The notes beneath the pieces are model-generated. The model was not told where the DNA came from. It did not search any database and worked only from the letters and a program-made list of their open reading frames with translations. The position numbers and the translations under genes were made by a program. 64,000 bases of DNA from an uncultured Pseudomonas sp. (GTDB taxonomy: Bacteria; Pseudomonadota; Gammaproteobacteria; Pseudomonadales; Pseudomonadaceae), in the NCBI RefSeq assembly GCF_913777995.1, contig NZ_CAJYVE010000053.1, forward strand, positions 41,819 to 105,818, in the 5' to 3' direction. Shown here piece after piece: positions 44,933 to 53,743 of this stretch; position 1 is the stretch's first letter, and each line of letters begins with the position of its first letter.

Positions 44933-45838
44933 GTGTTTGCTAAATTGCCGTTAACCGCATTAAGAGCATTCGAGTCTGCAGCCAGATTAGGCGGGTTCAA
45001 GTCTGCCGCGAAGGAATTATATGTCACGCCGGCGGCCATCTCTCATCAAATAAAGTCCTTGGAAAGTCAGCTGGGTACTCTTTTATTTGAGCGCACGGCT
45101 CAAGGGGTCAAGTTGACAGAGAGCGGCCAGTTGCTCTATCCCAGTATTCATCTCGCGTTATCCGATATCTGCCGAAGTTTTAAAGGCTTTAGCGGAGATT
45201 CCAGCCCAAGGAAAGTTCGTGTCACCACCACGCCGGCATTTGCGGCCCTGTGGTTGATTCCCCGAGTGTCTGATTTCTACGCCAAGTATCCCGACGTTCA
45301 AGTCAGTATCGAAACCAGTAACGATATCGTCGACCTGCTGAGAGATTCATCCATTGACGTGGCGATTCGTTGTGGTTCGGGTGATTACCCGGGGTTATAC
45401 AAGAAGTTTCTCATGCAGGAAGAGTTTGGCGCATTTTCATGCCCGCGCTGGAAAGCGGCCAATGTGAATGGGAGCAATCAAAACCTGAGTCTTATAAACG
45501 TGCGGTGGGGCACGCCCTTTCCGTTCTCCATAAGTTGGGAAAACTGGTGCCGGGTGGCGGGTCTGGAACAATGGATCGATAACGCCATTTATCGGGAGTA
45601 TGACGATGAGCATTTTGCGCATCAGGCGGCCATTTCAGGGCAGGGCCTGGTGCTTGCCAGTACCGTGTTGGTCGCCGATAGCGTAGCCAAGGGGTTATTG
45701 GTAGATATCAAGCCAGATATCAAGATCGAAGGCTTGAAATACTCGGCCGTTGCAGTGCCGGGGCGGGAGCGAACATCGCCCTTGAAGGAGTTTTTAGAAT
45801 GGCTTGAGGAACAGTCCGAAGAGTTCCGAACCCTGTAA
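44933..45838 (+). CDS. LysR-family regulator, GcvA-like
   Basis: A 301-residue regulator starting at GTG with AAGGAG six bases upstream. The helix-turn-helix (FESAARLGGFKSAAKELYVTPAAISHQIKSLE) is followed by LFERTAQGVKLTESGQ and an effector domain (VRVTTTPAFAALWLIPRV). The closest branch is GcvA-like, common for regulators of amino-acid-related genes. It is divergent from the IPNS-type oxygenase gene and is the only regulator in the island. Confidence 0.88.
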   Translation: MFAKLPLTALRAFESAARLGGFKSAAKELYVTPAAISHQIKSLESQLGTLLFERTAQGVKLTESGQLLYPSIHLALSDICRSFKGFSGDSSPRKVRVTTTPAFAALWLIPRVSDFYAKYPDVQVSIETSNDIVDLLRDSSIDVAIRCGSGDYPGLYKKFLMQEEFGAFSCPRWKAANVNGSNQNLSLINVRWGTPFPFSISWENWCRVAGLEQWIDNAIYREYDDEHFAHQAAISGQGLVLASTVLVADSVAKGLLVDIKPDIKIEGLKYSAVAVPGRERTSPLKEFLEWLEEQSEEFRTL

Positions 45839-45990
45839 GAACAAAGGTTTGCCTATGCCAAGGAAAACGCCAAGGCTTTCTGGCAGCAGCCTTTGTCGAT
45901 GACCGGTAAACGAAATCCTCGCGTCTGCAACCGATCAGCCAGAAGTTTGTCTACTATGTAAGACAATTCCTCACCAGCAGAGGCCAAGCC

Positions 45991-46248
45991 ATGCAGTCAA
46001 AAGCGGATCTTCAACGCGTGCTCGAAACGGCATTCCGCCCCAGTCGGTGCGAATGTGTCATGGGCAGCAACGACAGCTTCTCGATCAAGCTGTTCCATGC
46101 CGTGTCAGGCGACATGGAGCTGTATGTTACGGGCCTGCCATTGTCCGAACTCGCCAACAGTCGCTCCATTGCGCGCCTGGTTCTGTCACTCAGAGAGCAA
46201 AGGGACCTCATGGCGCAAATGGATCTTTCCATGCGTCGGCTTGGTTAG
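45991..46248 (+). CDS. DUF1652-type small protein
   Basis: An 85-residue protein with the Pseudomonas DUF1652 pattern: LQRVLETAFRPSRCECVM, SFSIKLFHAVSGDMELYVTGL, then LANSRSIARLVLSLREQ. Function unknown. GC content is back to core level here, so this marks the far side of the island. Confidence 0.7.
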   Translation: MQSKADLQRVLETAFRPSRCECVMGSNDSFSIKLFHAVSGDMELYVTGLPLSELANSRSIARLVLSLREQRDLMAQMDLSMRRLG

Positions 46249-46795
46249 CAGTACAAAGCCTATCCATCTGTACCCGCGCCAGGTCTGATCTGGCCTGCTT
46301 TCCGTATGCCTGTTCTCTTGGCACCGCTCTCCTGGCGATGTCATCTGCTCCTCTTTTTCTCATCTATTCACGTGTTGATGCCTGTGTCTACATCGGCACT
46401 GGGCGTGGCTGTTTGTCACGATTGATGCATGAAAAGCAATAAAATCGTAAATCTTTGCATTTGAACGATCTATAAGCCCCTGTCAGTCTGGCTGAACATG
46501 CCCGCAGTGTCTGGGGCGCGGTTTGTGCGTGTCCGCATGACTCATTCGATGGCTGCCACCATGGTGTTGCAGGCATTCAGGGCCGGACCGGTATCGCTGT
46601 ATATATAAATAAGAAAAACGAGATGTTCTCCATGCCCGCACTCATCTGCCTGATCCCCTCTACGCTGTTCTTCAGACCTTGTCCCGTAGGCTGAAAACAC
46701 TGCTGCCTGGCGGCTTTGCGCCGCCTTATGACGACAACTAATCTGCTTTCACTGCTGCGCTATCGCGTCGGCCAGTTCCTCAAGGAGTACCCGCT
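46249..46795. other. Intergenic, no gene seen
   Basis: A 547-base stretch between the DUF1652 gene and the chemoreceptor gene. Frames on both strands lack ribosome sites and family features. It contains an A/T-rich segment near 46430-46480 and 46600-46625. I found neither a tRNA nor a second copy of the tRNA-Pro 3' end. Confidence 0.5.
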
Positions 46796-48718
46796 ATGTA
46801 TCGCTGGCTTGCCAACCTGAGTGTCGCCAGGAAGCTGGCAATGGGCTTCGGCCTGTTGCTGTTGATGAGCCTGCTGATTTTCTGGGCGGGATGGAGTTCC
46901 ATTTCCGGGTTGTCCTACCGAATGGACCGCATGAGTGCCGTGAACGAACTGATGAACGAACTGGCCACCATGCGCCTGGCGCGAGCGGACTACCTGCAAA
47001 GCGAGGGCGATCAGGAAAAAGCCAAGGCGCTGGCGGTGAAAATGGAGGCCACCGGGCAGACCTTGAACGAGCTGAATGGCTTCTTTCAGACCTCGGCGAA
47101 CCAGGCCAAAGTGGCGGAGATGATCCAGGAGCTGGGCGCCTACCAGGCCGGTATCGAAAAGCTCAAGAGTAGCTACCAACAGATCGACGCCTCGCGTCTA
47201 GTGCGGCGCACCACAGGTGACAAGTCGCTGACGATGATCAATGCTCTGGACAAGTATGTCAGCGACAGCAATGCCGATGTCGCCGAGCAATACCGGGTCT
47301 ATCGAGTGGTCAAGGACCTGCAGATGCAGTTTCTCTTCGCCCGTTTCGAAACCCGAGCCTATACCTACAGCAACAACCCGAAAAACTTCGATGCCGCTGC
47401 TGCCGCCGTCGACAAGACCCTGGCCAGCCTGAAGGTGCTGCGCCAGACTCTGACCGGCGGCGATCAGGCCGCCTTCTCTGAGCTGCAAACGTTGATTGCC
47501 GGCTATCGCGAGACGCTGCAGACGCATCAGGCGGCGTTGTTGCAGATCAAGACCCAGCTCGCCGAAATCGAGAAGAACGGCGACACCATGCTGCAGACCA
47601 GCCAGGCGCTCTACGACAACCAGATGCAGATGCGCGCCAAGGACACCGCCACAGCGGCCTGGACCATGACCAGTTGCCTGGCACTGGCCTTGATTCTTGG
47701 CCTATTCGGCGCGTTGCTGATTACCCGGCAGATCGTACCGCCCCTGCGCGCAGCGCTCGATAGCGTTCGCCGGGTGGCCAGCGGCGACCTCGCCGTCCAG
47801 GCCACCTCATCGCGCCAGGACGAAATTGGCCAGCTGGAGCAAGGTCTGGCGGAGATGACCGTCAACTTGCGACAACTGGTCAGCCATATTGGCGACGGCG
47901 CGACCTTGATCGCCAGCGCCACCGAGGAGCTGTCGGCCATCACCCTGCAGACCCGCAACGGTGCCAGCGACCAGAAGCTCGAAACCGAACAGGTGGCCAC
48001 GGCGATGCATGAGATGACCACTTCGGTGCAAGACGTGGCACGCAATGCGGTCGAAACGGCCAGTGCCGTGGATCATGCGGCGCAGGATGCCAGGGGCGGA
48101 GCGCAGATCGTCATGAAGGCCATCGGCCAGATCGAGAGCCTCACCGGGGAAGTGCAGCGCACCAGCCAGGCCATTGGCACCCTGGCGGCAGAAAGTGGCC
48201 GGATCGGCAGCATGCTCGACGTCATCAAGTCAGTCGCCGAGCAGACCAACCTGCTGGCCTTGAACGCCGCCATCGAAGCGGCGCGCGCCGGCGAGGCGGG
48301 ACGCGGTTTCGCCGTGGTGGCCGACGAGGTCCGCGGTCTGGCCCAGCGCACCCAGCAGTCCACTCAGGAAATCGAAGGGCTCATCGCTGCGTTGCAGCAG
48401 GGCACCAGCAACGCGGTACAGCGCATGGAGTCGAGCCTGAGCCTGACCACCGACAGCGTGGAGCTGGCCCGCGAGGCCGGTCAGGCGCTGTCGAGCATCA
48501 ACTCGAGTATCGTGGCTATCCAGGGCATGACTCAGCAGATCGCCGCCGCTGCCGAGCAGCAGGGCGCGGTGGCCGAGGAAATCAACCGCAGCGTGGTGAA
48601 TGTGCGCAATATCACCGAGCAGACCTACACGGCCAGTGAGCAGACCAGCCAGGCAAGCCAGGAGCTGGCCAGGCTGGGGCATACATTGCAGGGGCATGTG
48701 CAGCGCTTTCACGTGTAA
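46796..48718 (+). CDS. Methyl-accepting chemotaxis protein with HBM-type sensor
   Basis: A 640-residue chemoreceptor: membrane helix 1 (residues about 14-34), a long all-helical periplasmic sensor of about 250 residues ([20 protein letters not shown] is typical of the helical bimodular HBM domain of McpS/McpQ), helix 2 near 285-310, HAMP, and the signalling domain with [23 protein letters not shown] receptors often sense TCA-cycle acids or citrate; the ligand here is unknown. Confidence 0.92.
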   Translation: MYRWLANLSVARKLAMGFGLLLLMSLLIFWAGWSSISGLSYRMDRMSAVNELMNELATMRLARADYLQSEGDQEKAKALAVKMEATGQTLNELNGFFQTSANQAKVAEMIQELGAYQAGIEKLKSSYQQIDASRLVRRTTGDKSLTMINALDKYVSDSNADVAEQYRVYRVVKDLQMQFLFARFETRAYTYSNNPKNFDAAAAAVDKTLASLKVLRQTLTGGDQAAFSELQTLIAGYRETLQTHQAALLQIKTQLAEIEKNGDTMLQTSQALYDNQMQMRAKDTATAAWTMTSCLALALILGLFGALLITRQIVPPLRAALDSVRRVASGDLAVQATSSRQDEIGQLEQGLAEMTVNLRQLVSHIGDGATLIASATEELSAITLQTRNGASDQKLETEQVATAMHEMTTSVQDVARNAVETASAVDHAAQDARGGAQIVMKAIGQIESLTGEVQRTSQAIGTLAAESGRIGSMLDVIKSVAEQTNLLALNAAIEAARAGEAGRGFAVVADEVRGLAQRTQQSTQEIEGLIAALQQGTSNAVQRMESSLSLTTDSVELAREAGQALSSINSSIVAIQGMTQQIAAAAEQQGAVAEEINRSVVNVRNITEQTYTASEQTSQASQELARLGHTLQGHVQRFHV

Positions 48719-48731
48719 CCGGGGCGGCCAG

Positions 48732-48756
48732 CGTACTGCCCAAGGTCGGCAGTACG
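48732..48756 (+). terminator. Hairpin after the chemoreceptor gene
   Basis: CGTACTGCC and GGCAGTACG form a perfect nine-pair stem with a seven-base loop, 14 bases after the stop. No T-run follows, so termination may be weak. Confidence 0.5.
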
Positions 48757-48771
48757 TGGTCTGACTGAACC

Positions 48772-48944
48772 GTATTGGCTTTAGCCGCAATACTGTTCGA
48801 TTAAGCGCTTTGCGGCTCTGTGGGAGCGAGCTTGCTCGCGAAAAGCTGGCAAAGTCTCTGATTTTGCTGTGAACGTGAAGCCAAATTCGCGAGCAAGCTC
48901 GCTCCCACGGTCTAACTGACCTGTATTGGCTTTAGCCGCAATAC
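48772..48944. repeat. REP pair flanked by a 22-base direct repeat
   Basis: A 23-base Pseudomonas REP unit (GTGGGAGCGAGC...) at 48820-48842 and its exact inverse at 48886-48908 form a REP doublet. An identical 22-base, internally palindromic element (GTATTGGCTTTAGCC...) flanks it at 48772-48793 and 48923-48944. A shorter GGCTTTAGCCGCGAA copy follows near 48975. Such units sit between genes and are spread by RAYT transposases, none of which is encoded here. Confidence 0.85.
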
Positions 48945-49090
48945 AGTTCAGGTAGTCGTTATATGCTCGGTAGCGGCTTTAGCCGCGAAAGTGCCAGAAA
49001 ATTCACTGCATCTGTTGTGAACATGTGGTCGCTTCGCAGCTGAAGCCCCTTACCCGGTTAACCGGTCGGTATTGTGGCTGACCTTGGTCT

Positions 49091-49333
49091 TCACGGCGCG
49101 TGGCCGTACTTGACCACGAAGTCGTTTTCCATCTTCACGCAAGCGGCGGAGATGACGTTGCGCGGGCCTGCCGCGCCGGTAAAACGGTTGAGTTCGTCGC
49201 GGCACTGCTGGATGGCGCTGCGCGCCTGCTGCTTGACCCTGGCCTGGGGCGAGTCGTCGACCAGCAACACAGCCGTAACGATGGCTGCCGCAGCCACGCC
49301 CAGGGCAATACCGATCTTGGCAGCCTTGTTCAT
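49091..49333 (-). CDS. Small membrane-anchored hypothetical protein
   Basis: An 80-residue protein with one N-terminal hydrophobic segment (AAKIGIALGVAAAAIVTAVLL), which may be an uncleaved signal anchor, and a soluble part with two cysteines (QQCRDELNRF, SAACVKMEND). AGGAG lies eight bases before ATG 49333. Function unknown. Confidence 0.65.
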   Translation of the reverse strand: MNKAAKIGIALGVAAAAIVTAVLLVDDSPQARVKQQARSAIQQCRDELNRFTGAAGPRNVISAACVKMENDFVVKYGHAP

Positions 49334-49545
49334 GTCCCGGCTCCTGTCGCCTGTCCCCATGACAACCCGTTGAAAAGCATGCTTTTTCTCCCTGAAAAAA
49401 ACGCACTCTAGCATGGCGCAAGGCTATCACGCAGCCAGCCCATAGCCCCCACAAGCCGGTGATCGAGGCTGCCTGTTCAGCGATGGAACGAAGCTTTGCG
49501 GCATGCAGTCAACGCTGTATCCATCCTCCGCAACAGGTACAGCCC

Positions 49546-49872
49546 ATGGCCCGTGACATCGCTGACAAACTCGCCGACGACCTCAAGGTCAAGACCCGTT
49601 CCGAACTCGACACCTTCCTCGACCAGGCCAATGCGCTGATCGAGCGTGGCAACGCCATCGGTGCCCAGCGCGGGCCGCAATCGCGCCACCTGCTGGGGCA
49701 ACTGCTGGATCGTGCCGATGCCTTGCTCAAACCCCGCGAACCCCTGGTGCCAGGCGTGGAGCCCTCCAAGGTCGAACAGGCCAAGGCTTTCGTCCGGGCG
49801 CACCCGGGAAAGTCGGTGCTGATTGCCGTCGGCGTCGGGCTGGTGCTCAAGCGGCTGCTCAACCGCGACTAG
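49546..49872 (+). CDS. ElaB/YqjD (DUF883)-like protein
   Basis: A 108-residue protein: a helical N-half (LADDLKVKTRSELDTFLDQA) and a C-terminal membrane anchor (GKSVLIAVGVGLVLKRLL). This is the layout of YqjD/ElaB proteins that tether ribosomes to the membrane in stationary phase. ATG 49546 has only a weak ribosome site. Similarity is to layout more than sequence. Confidence 0.6.
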   Translation: MARDIADKLADDLKVKTRSELDTFLDQANALIERGNAIGAQRGPQSRHLLGQLLDRADALLKPREPLVPGVEPSKVEQAKAFVRAHPGKSVLIAVGVGLVLKRLLNRD

Positions 49873-49949
49873 GCGTTTGCCTGCAGGGCCGGCATCAGCC
49901 AGAAAGTCTTTTCGCGGCAGAAGCCGGTGTTGCAGGTTTGAAGAAGGGC

Positions 49950-50345
49950 TCAGGCGTCACGCAACAGGTCGTGAGCGTTGAGCAGTTCCCAGGCGATTTC
50001 CGGGCGCCGCTCCAATCCCCGGCGGATGGCCGCGGGAATTGCCTGTCGTGTCTTGCGGCACAGGCCGGGGACTTCTTCGAGTTGAATGCCGATGCCGCGC
50101 ATGGTGCGTACTTCATTGGGTCCAGGTGCGATGCGCACCTCAACGCCCAGTTGTTCGAAAATACGTCGCTGCAGGTGCTGCAATTGCTCCAGACTCTCGA
50201 CGTTTTCCAGGCGTTCGATCAGCCGCTGTTCCTGCTCGCGGGTCAGCAGCAGGATGCGCTGGTCGGCGCCCGGTACCTGCAGGCGTTCACGCTCGCAGTT
50301 GCAGGCGCCGGGCGGGCAGGGATGGCGTATCGGGATCGTACTCAT
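49950..50345 (-). CDS. Hypothetical protein near the ben cluster
   Basis: A 131-residue soluble protein with CPPGACNCERERL near the start (possible metal or disulfide site), then LLTREQEQRLIERLENVESLEQL and VEVRIAPGPNEVRTMRGIG. No function is known to me. It is divergent from benR across a 301-base gap. Confidence 0.65.
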   Translation of the reverse strand: MSTIPIRHPCPPGACNCERERLQVPGADQRILLLTREQEQRLIERLENVESLEQLQHLQRRIFEQLGVEVRIAPGPNEVRTMRGIGIQLEEVPGLCRKTRQAIPAAIRRGLERRPEIAWELLNAHDLLRDA

Positions 50346-50646
50346 GGCCTCAGCATAACCATTCGTTTCCAGATGTGAATAGCCGCTGGCGCCGACTGAA
50401 GGCTTAGCCGCAGGCCAGAGCCTTGCTGTCAATGTCCTTTCATTCAAGGTGTTCGATCACCGCCCACTTCGCGCTTTGGGGCAATTGACGCCTCTCGCGC
50501 GGCGAACTTACCCTGGCCGCCAGAAGCCGGTCGTGCGCCGGGTTCACGAGTGGCTCCGGCAGTGCCCGAGATGCCGCCGCCTGATGAGCTGCACGGCCGA
50601 TGAGGTCGGCAGAACCACAAGAATAATTACAAGAGTGCCTTGCCCT
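50346..50646. other. benR upstream region
   Basis: A 301-base gap with the promoter region of benR and of the divergent hypothetical gene. The frame of benR stays open through it, but it encodes nothing recognisable. It turns A/T-rich at 50610-50635, where a CA motif lies before the benR start. Confidence 0.5.
50619..50626 (+). promoter_or_regulatory. CA motif (Crc/Hfq target) before benR
   Basis: AAGAATAA fits AAnAAnAA and lies 20 bases before the benR ATG, next to the weak ribosome site ACAAGAG. benR translation is the known target of Crc in P. putida benzoate catabolism. Confidence 0.6.
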
Positions 50647-51606
50647 ATGGATAGTCGTCTGCTCAGTGAGCGCAGTCGGGTGTTCGACCGTGCCGACCCC
50701 CATCTGGTATCGGGGTACGTCAATCAGCATGTCGGTACGCACAATATCCGCATGCCATCGGCGGGGCGCCCGCAGGCCAGCCTCAACCACCGACAGTTCG
50801 CCAACCTTGACCTGTGCCGCATCAGCTACGGCGGCAGTGTGCGGGTCATCTCACCGGCGCTGGAAAGCATCTTTCATCTGCAGATCCTGCTCAGCGGCCA
50901 TTGCCTGTGGCGTGGGCATCGTGAGGAACACTATTTCGCCCCCGGCGAGCTGCTGCTGATCAACCCCGATGACCCGGTTGACCTGACCTACTCGGACGAT
51001 TGCGAGAAATTCATCCTCAAGATGCCGGTCAGCCTGATCGAGTCGGTGTGCGCCGAGCAGCGCTGGCAGCCCCCTCGCGAAGGCGTGCGCTTCACCGCCA
51101 ACCGCTACCAGCTGAGTGGGCTCGATGGCTTCGTCAACCTGCTGGCGATGGTCTGCCAGGAGGCCGAAGCGGAAGAACGCCTGCTGAAAGTGCAGGAGCA
51201 CTACGCGCAGATCGTCGCCAGCAAGATGCTGACCCTGATGAAGACCAACGTCAGCCGCGAACAGCTGGGGGGCCACCCGGCGATGTTCGAGCGGGTGCTG
51301 GACTACATCGAACGCAACCTCAAGCACGATATCGACATCGAGGCGCTGGCGGTGCAGGCCGGGGTCAGCCTGCGCAGCCTGTACGGGCTGTTCGAGCGCC
51401 ACCTGGGCGTGACGCCCAAGCTCTATGTGCGTCAGCGCAAGCTCGAGCGCATCCATGCCTGCCTCAAGGATCCCGGCTGCACGGTGCGCAACCTCACCGA
51501 ACTGGCCATGGACCATGGCTTCCTGCACCTGGGACGCTTCGCCGAGCATTACCGGCAACGCTTCGGCGAGCTGCCGTCCGAGACCCTCAAGCGCCGTCAT
51601 GGCTGA
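50647..51606 (+). CDS. benR: Benzoate-responsive AraC-family activator BenR
   Basis: A 319-residue XylS/BenR-type activator. The N-terminal ligand-binding half (ISYGGSVRVISPALESIFHLQ, FAPGELLLINPDDP) precedes two C-terminal AraC helix-turn-helix units (DIDIEALAVQAGVSLRSLYGLFERHLG and LTELAMDHGFLHLGRFAEHYRQRFG). It activates benABCD with benzoate. ATG 50647 matches the known BenR N-terminus (MDSRLLSERS), although the frame is open further upstream. Confidence 0.95.
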   Translation: MDSRLLSERSRVFDRADPHLVSGYVNQHVGTHNIRMPSAGRPQASLNHRQFANLDLCRISYGGSVRVISPALESIFHLQILLSGHCLWRGHREEHYFAPGELLLINPDDPVDLTYSDDCEKFILKMPVSLIESVCAEQRWQPPREGVRFTANRYQLSGLDGFVNLLAMVCQEAEAEERLLKVQEHYAQIVASKMLTLMKTNVSREQLGGHPAMFERVLDYIERNLKHDIDIEALAVQAGVSLRSLYGLFERHLGVTPKLYVRQRKLERIHACLKDPGCTVRNLTELAMDHGFLHLGRFAEHYRQRFGELPSETLKRRHG

Positions 51607-51750
51607 TCGCCGGCGCCACGCGCGCTCGACGTCGCCGCCTGTTCGTCAATACTGCCTCTTCGCAGTTTCTTCGCGGCTGACGGCCCATGCCGTTTCCATC
51701 CAGCCGCTCGCGGCCAAGCCAGACAGCGCCCGTTCCTCTGCCAGCCGCTT

Positions 51751-51786
51751 TGCAAGAAACGGATAGCACTCTGCACAAAGCGGCTA
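51751..51786 (+). promoter_or_regulatory. BenR operator, Pm-like double site
   Basis: Two direct half-sites TGCAAGAAACGGATA (51751-51765) and TGCACAAAGCGGCTA (51772-51786) match TGCA-N6-GGNTA, the XylS/BenR sequence of the TOL Pm promoter, with starts 21 bases apart as there. They lie upstream of benA at the expected -35 region. Confidence 0.88.
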
Positions 51787-51824
51787 TTGCCCGCGCGCCC
51801 TCGACCCTAACCTGACCCGGCCTG

Positions 51825-51832
51825 AACAATAA
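51825..51832 (+). promoter_or_regulatory. CA motif (Crc/Hfq target) before benA
   Basis: AACAATAA is a full match to AAnAAnAA and abuts the ribosome site CGGAGG, 17 bases before the benA ATG. It would let Crc block translation of the dioxygenase directly, besides acting on benR. Confidence 0.65.
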
Positions 51833-51849
51833 CAACGGAGGCCCCGGTC

Positions 51850-53205
51850 ATGTCCCTGGGTATCGACTACCTGAATTCACTGCTCCAGGAAGACAAGGAG
51901 CAGGGCATCTATCGCTGCAAGCGGGAGATGTTCACCGATCCGCGACTGTTCGAGCTGGAGATGAAGCACATCTTCGAGGGCAACTGGATCTATCTGGCCC
52001 ATGAGAGCCAGATCCCCGAGAAGAACGACTTCCTCACCACCAGCATGGGTCGCCAGCCGATTTTCATCGCGCGTAACAAGGATGGGCAGCTCAACGCCTT
52101 CCTCAACGCCTGCAGCCATCGCGGTGCGATGCTGTGCCGACACAAGCGGGGCAACAAATCCTCGTACACCTGCCCCTTCCATGGCTGGACCTTCAACAAC
52201 AACGGCAAGCTGCTCAAGGTCAAGGACCCGGTGGATGCCGGCTACCCCGAGGGCTTCAACTGCGAAGGCTCGCACGATCTGACCCGCGTGGCGCGTTTCG
52301 AGTCGTACCGGGGCTTTCTATTCGGCAGCCTCAACCCCGACGTGCTGCCGCTGGTCGAGCACCTGGGCGAGTCGGCGAAGATCATCGACATGATCGTCGA
52401 CCAGTCCCCCGAAGGCCTGGAAGTGCTGCGTGGCTCCAGCAGCTACATCTACGAAGGCAACTGGAAACTCACTGCCGAGAACGGTGCCGACGGCTACCAC
52501 GTCAGTGCCGTGCACTGGAACTACGCCGCCACCCAGAACCAGCGCAAGCTGCGCGAGGCTGGCGAAGAGATCAAGACCATGAGCGCCGGCAGCTGGGGCA
52601 AGACCGGTGGTGGCTTCTACTCCTTCGACAAGGGCCACCTGCTGCTCTGGACACGCTGGGCCAACCCCGAAGACCGTCCCCTGTTCGAGCGCCGCGACGA
52701 ACTGGCCAGGGACTTCGGCCAGGCCCGCGCCGACTGGATGATCCAGCATTCGCGCAACCTGTGCCTGTACCCCAACGTGTACCTGATGGACCAGTTCAGT
52801 TCACAGATCCGCATCGCCCGGCCGATCGCCGTGGACAAGACCGAGATCACCATCTACTGCATCGCGCCGAAGGGCGAGAGTGCCGAGGCGCGCGCCCGGC
52901 GCATCCGCCAGTACGAAGACTTCTTCAACGTCAGTGGCATGGCCACCCCAGACGACCTCGAAGAGTTCCGCTCCTGCCAGATGGGCTATCAGGGGGCACG
53001 CGGCTGGAACGACATGTCGCGCGGTGCCGCGCACTGGATCGAGGGCGCCGATGCCGCCGCACAGGAAATCGAACTCCGGCCGCTGCTGTCGGGTGTGCGC
53101 ACCGAAGACGAGGGTCTGTTCGTGCTGCAGCACAAGTACTGGCAGGAAACCATGCTCAAGGCGGCCGCCGCCGAACAGCCACTGATTCCCGTGGAGGCCG
53201 TGTGA
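51850..53205 (+). CDS. benA: Benzoate 1,2-dioxygenase, large subunit
   Basis: A 451-residue Rieske oxygenase alpha subunit. The Rieske cluster ligands are in CSHRGAML and CPFHGWTF (residues about 80-120); the mononuclear iron site is in the C-terminal catalytic domain ([16 protein letters not shown] with the two His). It converts benzoate to the cis-diol. First gene of benABCD; its stop overlaps benB by one base. Confidence 0.97.
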   Translation: MSLGIDYLNSLLQEDKEQGIYRCKREMFTDPRLFELEMKHIFEGNWIYLAHESQIPEKNDFLTTSMGRQPIFIARNKDGQLNAFLNACSHRGAMLCRHKRGNKSSYTCPFHGWTFNNNGKLLKVKDPVDAGYPEGFNCEGSHDLTRVARFESYRGFLFGSLNPDVLPLVEHLGESAKIIDMIVDQSPEGLEVLRGSSSYIYEGNWKLTAENGADGYHVSAVHWNYAATQNQRKLREAGEEIKTMSAGSWGKTGGGFYSFDKGHLLLWTRWANPEDRPLFERRDELARDFGQARADWMIQHSRNLCLYPNVYLMDQFSSQIRIARPIAVDKTEITIYCIAPKGESAEARARRIRQYEDFFNVSGMATPDDLEEFRSCQMGYQGARGWNDMSRGAAHWIEGADAAAQEIELRPLLSGVRTEDEGLFVLQHKYWQETMLKAAAAEQPLIPVEAV

Positions 53206-53693
53206 TGAGCACCCTTTACGAAACCGTGCGTGACTTCCTGTACCGCGAAGCGCGCTACCTCGACGATGCCGAATGGGACAACTGGCTGGAGCTGTACGCC
53301 AGCGATGCGACCTTCTGGATGCCGGCCTGGGATGACAACGACGCACTCACCGAAGACCCGCAGAAAGAAATTTCGCTGATCTGGTACGGCAACCGCGGTG
53401 GCCTGGAAGACCGGGTGTTCCGTATCAAGACCGAGCGCTCCAGCGCCACCGTGCCCGACACCCGTACCTCGCACAACATCAGCAACCTCGAAGTGCTGGC
53501 GCACAGCGACGAGCAATGCCAGGTGCGTTTCAACTGGCATACCCTGAGCTTTCGTTACAAGACCGTCGACAGCTACTTCGGGACCAGCTTCTACACCCTC
53601 GACCTGCGCGGCGAGCAGCCGCTGATCAAGGCCAAGAAAGTGGTGCTGAAAAACGATTACGTGCGCCAGGTCATCGACATCTACCACATCTGA
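53205..53693 (+). CDS. benB: Benzoate 1,2-dioxygenase, small subunit
   Basis: A 162-residue beta subunit with the NTF2-like fold: VRDFLYREARYLDDAEWDNW, LYASDATFWMPAWDDND and RTSHNISNLEVL. It supports the alpha3-beta3 structure. The ATG overlaps the benA stop (TGATG), so translation is coupled. Confidence 0.96.
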   Translation: MSTLYETVRDFLYREARYLDDAEWDNWLELYASDATFWMPAWDDNDALTEDPQKEISLIWYGNRGGLEDRVFRIKTERSSATVPDTRTSHNISNLEVLAHSDEQCQVRFNWHTLSFRYKTVDSYFGTSFYTLDLRGEQPLIKAKKVVLKNDYVRQVIDIYHI

Positions 53694-53743
53694 TTTCCCG
53701 GCCCGCCTGCGGGCCTGTACCGATTGCTGCCGTGAGGTGCGCC

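Noticed and set aside
45840-46800. Second attachment site (copy of tRNA-Pro 3' end) at the far island border
   Set aside because: I looked for a repeat of the T-arm and acceptor 3' sequence and did not find one; it may lie outside the window or be lost.
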